A DNA stretch of 64,000 nt, taken from Kineothrix sp. MB12-C1 (GTDB lineage: Bacteria > Bacillota > Clostridia > Lachnospirales > Lachnospiraceae). The stretch covers positions 124,001 through 188,000 of the forward strand of contig NZ_CP132957.1 in the NCBI RefSeq assembly GCF_030863805.1, written 5' to 3'. Made by a program: the position numbers and the translations under genes. Positions 28,783 through 37,260 of this stretch are shown here, piece by piece; position 1 is the first letter of the stretch, and the number at the start of each line of letters is the position of its first letter. The notes below the pieces were generated by a model. It saw only the letters and a program-made list of their open reading frames with translations. It did not search any database and had not been told where the DNA came from.

Positions 28783-30399
28783 CTATTTTACTAAATCCAT
28801 CGGATCTATCAAGCATTCCAACAACATGGATTTATCCTCTTTTAAGAATGCATCAATAGTTTCTTCTGCCTTTTCCATATCGCACAGACGAAGGAAATCC
28901 AACTCATACGCGGATGCCAATTTCTCTAAATCAGGGCTTCCTGATAAATCTACAACAGAATAGTTATCCTTATAGGTATAATGCTGATATTCCCTCACCA
29001 TTCCCAGGTAATTATTCTTCAATACTACGATTTTAACCTGGATTCCATGCTGTTGCATCGTCGCCAATTCCATCATAGACATCTGGAAGGAACCATCACC
29101 GCATACAGCCACCACCTGCTTTTTCTTATCAGCAATCTTAGCTCCTATCGCCGCAGGAATAGAATATCCCATAGTTCCCATTCCTCCGGAAGTTAAGAAA
29201 CGACCTTTTTTTACAACATGATATGCACAGGACCAAATCTGGTTCTGGCCTACATCTGCAACATAGATACCGTCATCCTGCATTTTCTCAGAAAGTCTTG
29301 TAATGAACTTTGCCGGATCCACATAATCTTTGTTCGGGTTACGCCTAATTACCATAGACTCTCTATGCTCGTCCAACGCCTTCACCCATTCTTCATGTTC
29401 ACAAATCATTTCTTGCTGTTCCAAATCTTTAAAGATATGTCCTGCATCTCCAACAAGGGGGATATGAGGCCCTACATTCTTCCCTATTTCTACCGGATCC
29501 ACATCGATATGTATTAACACCTTATAATTCGTAATCATATTGGGATGGCTGACTGCTCTGTCCGCCACCCTAGCCCCTACTACAATGAGCAAATCCGACT
29601 CTTTTAATGCACGATTAGCACAAGGCGTGCCGTTATTTCCTACCATTCCATAATACATCGGATGTCCGGTGGGCATAATACCGATTCCCATCATCGTGGA
29701 TACTACCGGAATGCTATATTTTTCCGCAAATGCTCTTAACTCTTCTTCTGCATTGCTAAGAGATACTCCGCCACCGGCACAAATTAAGGGTTTCTTTGCT
29801 TTTTCCAGTTCCTTTGCCACCTTTTTTATCTGAGCCATGTTTCCTTTTACGGTAGGCTTATAAGTTCTCATATTAACGCTTTCCGGGTAGCTGAATCTGG
29901 CAAGGGCTGCCTTCTGTACATCGATCGGCACATCGATAAGGACAGGTCCTTTACGTCCTGTATTCGCAATATGGAATGCTTCCTTAAATACCTTAGGAAT
30001 CTCGTTGACATCTCGAATCAGATAGCTGTATTTTACAAAAGATTCCACCGCTCCTATGATGTCCGCTTCTTGAAAAGCATCACTTCCTAACAGCTCGCTA
30101 TCCACCTGCCCTGTAATACATATAAGAGGGATGCTATCGGCAAAGGCCGTTGCAATTCCCGTAATCACATTGGTTGCCCCGGGACCCGAGGTAACCGCGC
30201 ATACGCCTACTTTTCCTGACGCTCTTGCCAACCCGTTTGCCGCATGGGCCGCATTTTGTTCCGTGCGGACGAGTATTGTACGGATGTCAGAATCCAAAAT
30301 ACTATTATAAAACGGACATATTGCCACTCCGGGATAACCAAAAACAAACTCTACGCCTTCTTTTTCCAGGCATTTTACCATTGCATCTGCACCAATCAT
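28783..30399 (-). CDS. ilvB: Acetolactate synthase large (catalytic) subunit
   Basis: Thiamine-diphosphate enzyme condensing pyruvate to acetolactate. About 538 residues from ATG 30399, which has GAGGGA upstream; an upstream in-frame start at 30483 would add 28 atypical residues. The catalytic Glu is in VRTEQNAAHAANG near residue 48, and the ThDP/Mg motif is GDGSFQMSMMELAT near 425. The N-terminal motif FGYPGVAICPFYN departs from the usual FGYPGGAVLPIYD, so the enzyme is somewhat divergent, but the paired ACT subunits support biosynthetic ALS. Confidence 0.92.
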   Translation of the reverse strand: MIGADAMVKCLEKEGVEFVFGYPGVAICPFYNSILDSDIRTILVRTEQNAAHAANGLARASGKVGVCAVTSGPGATNVITGIATAFADSIPLICITGQVDSELLGSDAFQEADIIGAVESFVKYSYLIRDVNEIPKVFKEAFHIANTGRKGPVLIDVPIDVQKAALARFSYPESVNMRTYKPTVKGNMAQIKKVAKELEKAKKPLICAGGGVSLSNAEEELRAFAEKYSIPVVSTMMGIGIMPTGHPMYYGMVGNNGTPCANRALKESDLLIVVGARVADRAVSHPNMITNYKVLIHIDVDPVEIGKNVGPHIPLVGDAGHIFKDLEQQEMICEHEEWVKALDEHRESMVIRRNPNKDYVDPAKFITRLSEKMQDDGIYVADVGQNQIWSCAYHVVKKGRFLTSGGMGTMGYSIPAAIGAKIADKKKQVVAVCGDGSFQMSMMELATMQQHGIQVKIVVLKNNYLGMVREYQHYTYKDNYSVVDLSGSPDLEKLASAYELDFLRLCDMEKAEETIDAFLKEDKSMLLECLIDPMDLVK

Positions 30400-30497
30400 T
30401 TCAATTCCCTCGTCTTTCCATGTATTTTTACGGTCAGCACAGTAACTGCGCAGACCGGATAAATAGTCACTATGTATCCTCACCGGACCATACCGTA

Positions 30498-30959
30498 CTA
30501 TTTAAATCTATTCATAAAGTTGGCAAACGGAGATACAGCAGCCTCAAGGTCTTCAATCGCCTTATTAAGCTTTTCATAATCAATAGAACTGATATCTTCC
30601 ATCGTATCCGCGAGTACTGATGAATTTTCTTGTACGAAGGTATCCACGTTTCCACTCGTGCGAATCACATCCTGGCTCATTTTCCCTAAACCAGCCGCTG
30701 CATTTTCAGCTTCTGCCAGCGTAATCTTTGCCGCAGTAATTGCTTCGTCTGCATTGTTAATAAAATCATTGAATCTGGGAAGTAAGATAAACATACAGGC
30801 GACTACCACTGCCAGAATTCCTACTGCTGATATCGCAGTCACCTTAGAGTAGAGTGTACGCATTTTATTCTCACTTAAAATTTCTTCCAATAGCTCCCGT
30901 TCGCTTAATTCCTTCTTTTGCTCGTTTTCTAATATCAGATTATCCATGCCAATAACCAT
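30498..30959 (-). CDS. Membrane-anchored coiled-coil protein of unknown function
   Basis: 153 residues. A charged N-terminus (NEQKKELSERELLEEIL) precedes a single membrane helix at about residues 40-62 (ISAVGILAVVVACMFILL), then an alanine- and acid-rich extracellular or cytosolic helix (EAITAAKITLAEAENAAAG) suggestive of coiled coil, resembling DUF948-type or receptor-like helical domains. It is directly upstream of ilvB on the same strand, with 98 nt between its stop codon and ATG 30399. Function unknown. Confidence 0.65.
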   Translation of the reverse strand: MVIGMDNLILENEQKKELSERELLEEILSENKMRTLYSKVTAISAVGILAVVVACMFILLPRFNDFINNADEAITAAKITLAEAENAAAGLGKMSQDVIRTSGNVDTFVQENSSVLADTMEDISSIDYEKLNKAIEDLEAAVSPFANFMNRFK

Positions 30960-30973
30960 GCCTTTCTTACATA

Positions 30974-31051
30974 TATATTATGATGTTGGGGTTAAAAGGT
31001 ATTTTTACCTCATGATACCCATGATCTTTTGACCCTGGTATCATATTATAT
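30974..31051. repeat. Imperfect intergenic palindrome between metH and the membrane protein gene
   Basis: TATTATGATGTTGGGGTTAAAAG and CTTTTGACCCTGGTATCATATTATA are imperfect inverted arms around an inner AGGTA/TACCT hairpin and an ATGATACCCATGAT segment. The arms are about 25 nt each. It lies 56 nt past the metH stop codon (minus strand) and covers much of the 147-bp gap. No obvious T run; more like a dispersed palindromic repeat than a simple terminator. Confidence 0.55.
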
Positions 31052-31106
31052 TTTATAGTATATCGGCATTATTTATGTTCTTAATACCACTTTTTTATTT
31101 TCCGTC

Positions 31107-33560
31107 CTATTCTGAGATATGAAGTATCCGCTTTGTCAGCTTCACGGCATCTGCTGCATCTTTGGAGTATCCATCCGCTCCAATTTCATCCGCATAATCT
31201 TGTGTGATAACAGCGCCTCCGATAATTACCTTCGCCTTAACACCTTGTTCCCTCGCATGAGATATTACTTTTCTCATCTCCTGCATCGTTGTCGTCATAA
31301 GAGCAGAAAGTGCGATCACACTGGCATTATGCTCGATTGCCGCCTGAATGATATGTTCTTTTGGTACATCCTTTCCTAAATCAACCACACGGAATCCATA
31401 GTTTTTCAACATAAGGGCCACCAGATTCTTACCGATATCATGGATATCCCCTTCTACCGTCGCTATAATGACGGCCGGCATTTCCTGCTTTCCATTCCCT
31501 TCCTTCAAAAGGGGCTCCAAATATTCAATCGCCGCCTTCATTGCCTCCGCGCTGGAGATAAGCTGAGGAAGGAAGTATTTCCCTTTATCGAAAAGATCGC
31601 CCACCTCATTAATAGCAGGAAGCAATGCATCATTTAATATAGACTGCGGTGTTTTCCCTTCTTCCAAAGCGCTGATCGTATATTCCGTGATCTTTTTCCG
31701 GTTTCCTTTTAAGACAGCCTCCCATATAACATCCATTATGGACGCATTCCCGGACGTTTTCTCCTCACGTTTTACTGTACTTAAATTCTCACCGGGAGCT
31801 TCTTCTTTTTTCTTTTTCTCTTCAATACCGCCTATCAGCTCGATATAGCGAATATCAGCCTCTTCCTTATTCAGCAATAAATCGGCTGCAAATGCGCTGC
31901 AAACCAATAGCTCTTGTGAGGGATTCGCAATGGCCATCGTCAACCCTTCCTGAATAGCCATCGTTAAAAAGGCAGTATTGATATAACCTCTCTGAGGAAG
32001 TCCAAAGGAAATATTAGACAGTCCGCAAACCGTTGCATAACCATTTTCTTTGCAATAGCGTATTGTCTGGAGGGTTTCCAACGCCGCCCGCTTATCTGCA
32101 CCTACCGTTGCGACCAGACCATCCACCACAATATCCTTTTTATCCATACCAAGCGCCACTGCCCGTTTCGTTATTTTATGGATAATCTCCTTCTTTTCCT
32201 CCAGATTTTTCGGAAGTCCTTCATCCGAGACGGGAAGGAGAATGAACATAGCACCATATTTTTTCACAATGGGAAGCAATGATTCGAATTTCGCCGATTC
32301 ATACGAAACAGAATTCACCAGTGCCCTTCCGGGATAACGCCGGAGTGCTTCTTCCAGTACTTCTACGTGGCTGGAATCGATAGCCAACGGGAGATTTGTA
32401 ACTCCGCCTACCTCCTCTAAAGCCCGAAGCATCATTTCTTTTTCATTTATGCCGCTCATTCCCATATTAATATCTAAAATGGCAGCACCGCATGCTTCCT
32501 GAGCTTCCGCGAATTCCATAACCATATCCATATTTCCGGCACGAAGCTGTTCCTGAAGCTTCTTCTTACCGGTAGGGTTAATCCGCTCTCCGACGATCAT
32601 AAAGTTGTCATTCAGACCGAATTCGACCGCCTGACGTTCCGAGGTCAAATAACGTTTCTCAGCTTTTTTACGCTTCTTGATTTCCATTGCCTTTGTATGA
32701 GTACATAGTTTTTCAATATACTCGGGTGTCGTACCGCAGCATCCTCCCAATATGGAGGCTCCTGTTTCGACAAGCATCGCCATTCCTGCCGCAAAATCAT
32801 CGCTATTCATATCATAGACCGTATTGCCATCTTTATCGAGATAAGGAAGACCTGCATTCGGTTTCGCAATAATCGGTATGGAAGTGACTTCTGCCATGCT
32901 TCTTATCACTTCTGCCATTTTATCGGGACCGGTAGAGCAGTTGGCTCCTACCGCATCGGCACCGAGACTTTCCAAAACAATGGCCGCTGTCTTCGCGTCC
33001 GTTCCATAAAGGGTTCTTCCGTCCGCCTCAAAGGTCATCGTTACTATTACCGGTAACTCACAGACTTCCTTCGCGGCAATCAACGCTGCCCGGCTCTCCT
33101 GCAGACTCATCATCGTCTCAACAGCAAGTATGTCCACACCTGCACTGACAAGATAACCAATCTGCTCCTTATATATCGCAATCAGCTCTTCAAAATCCAT
33201 AGTTCCCATGGGGGAAAGCTGTTCTCCTGTCATAGTGATATCAGCGGCAACAAGACAACGCCCATCTGCCGCTTCTTTGGATATGGCAACCAGCTCTTTA
33301 TTCATCCACTCAATATCGTCGCCCAGTCCGTATTCCTTAAGCTTTACAGAATTGGCCGTGAAGGTAGGGGCGTAGATAATATTGCTGCCTGCCTCTATGA
33401 ATTCTTTTTGCAGTCCTATGAGCACATCTCTATGCTCTAAGATCCATTTTTCGGGGCAGACCCCTGCGGGCATTCCTCTTTTTAGCAGGTTTGACCCTGT
33501 GGCACCATCCAAATAAATAGGATGCTCTTTTATCAAATCTTTAAATTCATTTTTAGTCAT
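31107..33560 (-). CDS. metH: Cobalamin-dependent methionine synthase, without reactivation domain
   Basis: 817 residues with three of the four MetH modules. The homocysteine domain (residues 1-290) has DGATGSNLLKRGM and zinc cysteines in GGCCGTTPE. The pterin-binding domain (about 315-580) has FMIVGERINPTGKKKL. The cap and B12 domains (about 620-817) contain DIHDIGKNLVALML, with the His that ligates cobalt. The protein ends right after the B12 domain, so the AdoMet-binding reactivation domain is missing; many Clostridia have this short form and use a separate activation protein. No B12 or SAM riboswitch is evident in the 120 bp upstream. Confidence 0.95.
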   Translation of the reverse strand: MTKNEFKDLIKEHPIYLDGATGSNLLKRGMPAGVCPEKWILEHRDVLIGLQKEFIEAGSNIIYAPTFTANSVKLKEYGLGDDIEWMNKELVAISKEAADGRCLVAADITMTGEQLSPMGTMDFEELIAIYKEQIGYLVSAGVDILAVETMMSLQESRAALIAAKEVCELPVIVTMTFEADGRTLYGTDAKTAAIVLESLGADAVGANCSTGPDKMAEVIRSMAEVTSIPIIAKPNAGLPYLDKDGNTVYDMNSDDFAAGMAMLVETGASILGGCCGTTPEYIEKLCTHTKAMEIKKRKKAEKRYLTSERQAVEFGLNDNFMIVGERINPTGKKKLQEQLRAGNMDMVMEFAEAQEACGAAILDINMGMSGINEKEMMLRALEEVGGVTNLPLAIDSSHVEVLEEALRRYPGRALVNSVSYESAKFESLLPIVKKYGAMFILLPVSDEGLPKNLEEKKEIIHKITKRAVALGMDKKDIVVDGLVATVGADKRAALETLQTIRYCKENGYATVCGLSNISFGLPQRGYINTAFLTMAIQEGLTMAIANPSQELLVCSAFAADLLLNKEEADIRYIELIGGIEEKKKKEEAPGENLSTVKREEKTSGNASIMDVIWEAVLKGNRKKITEYTISALEEGKTPQSILNDALLPAINEVGDLFDKGKYFLPQLISSAEAMKAAIEYLEPLLKEGNGKQEMPAVIIATVEGDIHDIGKNLVALMLKNYGFRVVDLGKDVPKEHIIQAAIEHNASVIALSALMTTTMQEMRKVISHAREQGVKAKVIIGGAVITQDYADEIGADGYSKDAADAVKLTKRILHISE

Positions 33561-33786
33561 TTTACAGCTATACCCCTTTCAAGGTCTTCGGAACATATGT
33601 ATAGCACGAATTGCCCGTACAAAGGTTCGTTTGTTTTTCATGCTACCATATATTAAAAAAAACTACAATATTTGATATGTGTATTCTTGCTTTCATACAC
33701 TATATATGGTAATTTCTAATATGACAAATATTTATTTTTCTCGATACTTTTCGAATACATCATTATGCCAATGGAGGAAGAATCTC

Positions 33787-34260
33787 TTGAACAAAAAGCT
33801 TATATCTCTCTTATTTCTTTTCGCCTCATTTCTTTTGGCTGGATGCAATAGCCATAAAGAATTGGAGGAATACAAAAATAGTATGAATACTTTTTATTCG
33901 GATATTTGTGAATATAATAATATAATAAATGCTATAGATGCTACCTCCGAAAACTCTGTTAAAGAACTGCTATCCGCATTGGATAACGTGAAAGAACGCT
34001 TTGTATGGATGGCTTCTTTGCCTGTCCCGGAGGAATTCTCTTCCATTGAGATTCTTTCAGATGAAGCGAAAGAGTATATGACTAATGCTGTTTCGCTTTA
34101 TCATCAAGCTTTCAAAGGCGATATATTCGATCCCTCTGCCGCTGAAACTGCAAAGGAATATTATGACCAAGCCAATCAACGAATGCACGATATTCTAACC
34201 ATTCTTCATGGCAAGGACGATGATGGCGGTACGATTCCCTATTCCGAATCAATAGAGTAA
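33787..34260 (+). CDS. Small lipoprotein of unknown function
   Basis: 157 residues from TTG 33787, chosen because GGAGGA lies 7 nt upstream and it places the signal peptide at the very N-terminus; the longer in-frame ATG start would bury it. The signal (NKKLISLLFLFASFLLAGC) ends in a lipobox, so Cys 20 is probably lipidated. The mature part is helical and acidic, with a C-terminal low-complexity tail. It is a lone plus-strand gene, ended by two tandem terminators. No family recognised. Confidence 0.75.
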   Translation: MNKKLISLLFLFASFLLAGCNSHKELEEYKNSMNTFYSDICEYNNIINAIDATSENSVKELLSALDNVKERFVWMASLPVPEEFSSIEILSDEAKEYMTNAVSLYHQAFKGDIFDPSAAETAKEYYDQANQRMHDILTILHGKDDDGGTIPYSESIE

Positions 34261-34311
34261 GCTGCGTGAATACTTTTATACTTTACTACAGCGAGGTTTT
34301 TCCTATGGTAT

Positions 34312-34344
34312 AAAAAATATGCCGTTCATTTCGGCATATTTTTT
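34312..34344. terminator. Bidirectional terminator 1 downstream of the lipoprotein gene
   Basis: AAAAAATATGCCG and CGGCATATTTTTT around a 7-nt loop form an A-stem-T hairpin that can serve the lipoprotein gene (plus) and the small membrane protein gene (minus). Confidence 0.85.
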
Positions 34345-34383
34345 AAAACAGAAAAGTTATGCATTGCAAACTTTTCTGTTTTT
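34345..34383. terminator. Bidirectional terminator 2
   Basis: AAAACAGAAAAGTT and AACTTTTCTGTTTT are perfect 14-bp arms around a 10-nt loop, immediately adjacent to the first terminator and ending 33 nt before the convergent gene's stop codon. Confidence 0.8.
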
Positions 34384-34416
34384 ATTTTTATTCAAGTAAT
34401 AGAAAATTATCACCTG

Positions 34417-34683
34417 CTATTTTAAGAGCCTGATTTTACCAATAAGAGGAACCTCTTTCTCCTCTTCGTTAATTGCTGCTATGAGTCCAATAATCCAACA
34501 AACAAAAATGAAAATTGACCAAATTGCTCCTATGTAAGGAATAACTCCTAATAAACCAAATAAGAAGATAACTAATGCCTGATTCACATGAAATTTGGCT
34601 CCTTCCTTATCTCCTGCAAGAATAGCAATAAGTAAGCCTATCCAAGTGATGTACGCTACAATACCTGTCATTTTTTTATCCAT
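34417..34683 (-). CDS. DUF4870/TIC20-like small membrane protein
   Basis: 88 residues with three predicted membrane helices (about 6-24, 33-50, 54-72) and a charged C-terminal tail. The pattern AYITWIGLLIAILAGDKEGAKFHVNQAL matches DUF4870-type proteins: short loop with charged KEGAKFH before the second helix. A GGAGGGA site precedes the start. Function unknown; nearest minus-strand neighbour upstream is a MerR-type gene. Confidence 0.7.
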   Translation of the reverse strand: MDKKMTGIVAYITWIGLLIAILAGDKEGAKFHVNQALVIFLFGLLGVIPYIGAIWSIFIFVCWIIGLIAAINEEEKEVPLIGKIRLLK

Positions 34684-34831
34684 ATCTTTTCTCCCTCCAT
34701 AATAGATATTTTTGATATTCTATCACACTTATTTTCTTATTGCTATAAGAATATGAGAACTTTATGATGAAATATGACAAATTACTGATAAATGCGAAAT
34801 AAACAGAATATTGTTTGGCAATTAATATCTT

Positions 34832-35089
34832 CTACTTCGTTAATATTTCTTTAATATCAGAAATACTATGACCACTTTCTCTAAGATTCTTAATCTCTGC
34901 AATTCTTTGCAACGCCTCTTCTCTTAGAAACCTACGGGTCAAATTCTCTTCCTCCTGCCGGAAAGGCAGCAATCCTTCTTCCGTATAAAATTTCAGCGTA
35001 CTATAGCGGCAATTTGTAATCCTAACCAATTCTCCAATCGATACATATTCCGACGCCATAATCTTTTCTATTGTTCTTTGTCTGGACAT
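34832..35089 (-). CDS. MerR-type small transcriptional regulator
   Basis: 85 residues, only the DNA-binding part of a MerR protein: helix-turn-helix VSIGELVRITNCRYSTLKFYTEEGLL followed by a wing and the IAEIKNLRESGHSISDIKEIL segment. No effector domain, so it may act with another protein or as an accessory factor. AGGTAGGTG precedes ATG 35089. Its start is 7 nt from the stop codon of the upstream unknown 300-residue protein, so the pair is one transcription unit. Confidence 0.78.
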   Translation of the reverse strand: MSRQRTIEKIMASEYVSIGELVRITNCRYSTLKFYTEEGLLPFRQEEENLTRRFLREEALQRIAEIKNLRESGHSISDIKEILTK

Positions 35090-35096
35090 TTTTCAC

Positions 35097-35999
35097 CTAC
35101 CTATACGCTGGCAATAATTCAACCCCCTGAATCGGTAACTTACATGAACGGGTAGAGGGCCATATTCTATAGTATCTATTGTCCACTTTTACAAGTGTTT
35201 CCTCTCCACTTCGCAACTCTTCACAGGAGTGACCATGTTCGCATAAAAATTGCATCGCACTTTGACGCCTGTCTTTTACAGTCGTTCCCAGAATTACCAT
35301 ATCGATAAAAATTGCCTGTCTTCTATCAAAAAAAGGAAAGAGTAAATTAATGCCTTCTAGATAAGGATTCTTAAAAAGATTATGTTTCCAATTAAGAAAG
35401 CTCAGATAAGTTCTCCTTACACCGCTGTGAAATTCCTGTTCCAAAATTATTCTATAGAGTGGATTTTCTGCCATAAGCTTAATAAGTCTCGCTTGTATCT
35501 TTGTCTGCTCTTCAATGGAGAAGATATCATGGATACATCCGCACTCTCGAAAGAGCCAAAGGATAGCAATCGTCTCCAAAGGGATCTCACCCGGCTCCAG
35601 AATAATAGCACGCAATTCTTCCGTTACCCTCAAATATATCTCTTCCTTCCCCTTATATTCACGCATCGTTATATTTGCCGTATAGTAAGTCATATCACAA
35701 CCGAGGATATTAGGAACTTCTTCGAGAACTTTTCCTGCCTCCAAAATCGATGCCATCTCTTTTTCTACTGCCCGGCGCTTCCTGCTGCTCATCCGTTTTA
35801 TTTCTTTCAACTTCTCTGTAAAGCGAAGTTGAAATTCATCGACATCCGTTTGGACCTCTTCTATGAATAATTCTTGTAACATACCGGCCACAGCAATTCC
35901 AATCACAGCAGCTTTCTTTGCCTGTGTATTATGCTTGCTGTCTTGACCGTCCAAAGCAACCAAAGCAAACTGCTCCTTTATCGTATAATCTTTAATCAT
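35097..35999 (-). CDS. Conserved hypothetical protein, GPP34-like N-terminus, 300 residues
   Basis: Begins MIKDYTIKEQFALVALDGQD, and the N-terminal third (AAVIGIAVAGMLQELFIEE) loosely resembles GPP34/Golgi phosphoprotein-type helical proteins, but the similarity is weak and I would not transfer a function. No membrane segment; the C-terminal part is basic and aromatic (RYYRIWPSTRSCKLP). GGAAGGGAG precedes ATG 35999. It is co-transcribed with the MerR-type gene. A heptanucleotide tandem repeat lies 38-99 bp upstream of its start. Confidence 0.55.
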   Translation of the reverse strand: MIKDYTIKEQFALVALDGQDSKHNTQAKKAAVIGIAVAGMLQELFIEEVQTDVDEFQLRFTEKLKEIKRMSSRKRRAVEKEMASILEAGKVLEEVPNILGCDMTYYTANITMREYKGKEEIYLRVTEELRAIILEPGEIPLETIAILWLFRECGCIHDIFSIEEQTKIQARLIKLMAENPLYRIILEQEFHSGVRRTYLSFLNWKHNLFKNPYLEGINLLFPFFDRRQAIFIDMVILGTTVKDRRQSAMQFLCEHGHSCEELRSGEETLVKVDNRYYRIWPSTRSCKLPIQGVELLPAYR

Positions 36000-36036
36000 T
36001 ACAGTCTCCCTTCCTATACTCTATCATAATCATCCT

Positions 36037-36098
36037 ACTTACCACTTACTACTTACTACTTACTACTTACTACTTACTACTTACTACTTACTACTTAT
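36037..36098. repeat. Heptanucleotide tandem repeat (ACTTACT)n upstream of the 300-residue protein
   Basis: About nine copies of the 7-bp unit ACTTACT (minus-strand AGTAAGT) run from 36037 to 36098; the first reads ACTTACC and the last is partial. The array lies 38-99 bp before the start codon at 35999, so copy changes would alter promoter or leader spacing rather than reading frame. Confidence 0.85.
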
Positions 36099-36194
36099 GA
36101 TATATAAGGATAATAGAATTGTCAATACAATTTGCCAAATTTAAAGTGGAAAGAATTATATGAAAAACTTTCCGAGCGATATTAATTCACCCCA

Positions 36195-36253
36195 AAGCTG
36201 GCTGTGACCCTATTAATTTTATCTACTCGAATTAATAGGGCCGCAGCCAGCTT
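36195..36253. repeat. Long inverted repeat downstream of lacM
   Basis: Two 24-nt arms (36195-36218, 36230-36253) of the form AAGCTGGCTG...CCTATTAATT pair with 22 of 24 positions complementary, around an 11-nt loop. It starts 17 nt past the lacM stop codon. No T run follows, so it may stabilise the 3' end, act as an intrinsic terminator with poor tail, or be a dispersed palindromic element. Confidence 0.7.
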
Positions 36254-36270
36254 CTTCTAATAATATATAT

Positions 36271-37260
36271 TTACATCTTACTAATTTGAAATGAATAGTG
36301 AATATCCGATCCTGCATCTATGTGATAGTCAGGCTCCACATCTGCCCCCCAGCTATCGATTCCACCCACTCCTCGTACGGCTCCTAAGATAGAAACGACT
36401 GTCCTTCTTGCCGGAGGTAACTCTTCATGATGAGTGGCGCTTTCCAACTCGATCGGTGTATACGGAATACAGGAAAAAGCGAACTCCGCTCCCCCTTCCA
36501 GCATCGAAAAGCGAAGACCGAAAGATGAATTCGGCTCTTTTCTTTTGCTATTATTTAATGTTGTATTTCTATGAACTTCTACCCATTTCGTATTCATATG
36601 AACATTACAATCTTGAGGCACCAGATATTTCGTTACCGGCAATCCCTGTACTTCATAAATACCGGGAACTCCTCCTGCCATCCGATCCGGATAAGTCTCT
36701 CCCGACAAACCTTCATATCGATATCCGGTCGCTTTGGTAGGTATAATAAATCGCATACCGAATACAGGCAATTCAGGCAGGCTATCATTCCCGTGATACT
36801 TCACATGAACCTGTATCTTCCCATCGGCAAATACTTCATAAGTGACCTCTACCTTTGTCGAAGGGGTCGTTACTGTTTCATACAAGAATGTAATCTCTAC
36901 CTTTTTAGCTCGCTCATTCTTCGTATATCGGTTGTTTTCCGGCGCTATAGGCAGAGTGACTTCTCCTCCATCCACCGATAGCTTCGTATTAATGCAGTTA
37001 ATAAATGCATCCGCCCCCATCCACATCGCACTACGAAGCGGAAATCCATTCCCTCTATCGTTGTCAGTCACTGCACGCCAGAAGGCCGGACGAGGTATAC
37101 GATATAGCCATTCATTTCCTTCAATAACTAAAGACTCCATCCCTCCTTTGACATAGGAAAATAAATAACTGAAATCTTCCCCATGCAGCCCGAGCACTAC
37201 ATCTCCATATACGACACGCATCGTATCTTCCTCATGATTTTCTCTATTTATGTAGTCCAT
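36271..37260 (-). CDS. lacM: Beta-galactosidase small subunit
   Basis: 329 residues, equivalent to the C-terminal third of LacZ (domain 5, Bgal_small). The motif FWRAVTDNDRGNG near residue 60 is the conserved part of that domain. It is not a broken lacZ fragment: the AGGAGGTGA site before ATG 37260 sits inside the end of lacL, and the 17-nt overlap matches the LacL/LacM organisation of lactic acid bacteria. The alternative start ATG 37221 has a weaker site. Confidence 0.93.
   Translation of the reverse strand: MDYINRENHEEDTMRVVYGDVVLGLHGEDFSYLFSYVKGGMESLVIEGNEWLYRIPRPAFWRAVTDNDRGNGFPLRSAMWMGADAFINCINTKLSVDGGEVTLPIAPENNRYTKNERAKKVEITFLYETVTTPSTKVEVTYEVFADGKIQVHVKYHGNDSLPELPVFGMRFIIPTKATGYRYEGLSGETYPDRMAGGVPGIYEVQGLPVTKYLVPQDCNVHMNTKWVEVHRNTTLNNSKRKEPNSSFGLRFSMLEGGAEFAFSCIPYTPIELESATHHEELPPARRTVVSILGAVRGVGGIDSWGADVEPDYHIDAGSDIHYSFQISKM

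Noticed and set aside
30400-30483. Longer N-terminus of ilvB from the start at 30483
   Set aside because: The extra 28 residues are unlike ALS enzymes, and GAGGGA precedes the ATG at 30399.
33561-33678. SAM or cobalamin riboswitch upstream of metH
   Set aside because: The leader is only about 100 nt and shows no recognisable conserved core.
36037-36098. CRISPR array
   Set aside because: The units are 7 bp with no spacers, so this is a simple tandem repeat.
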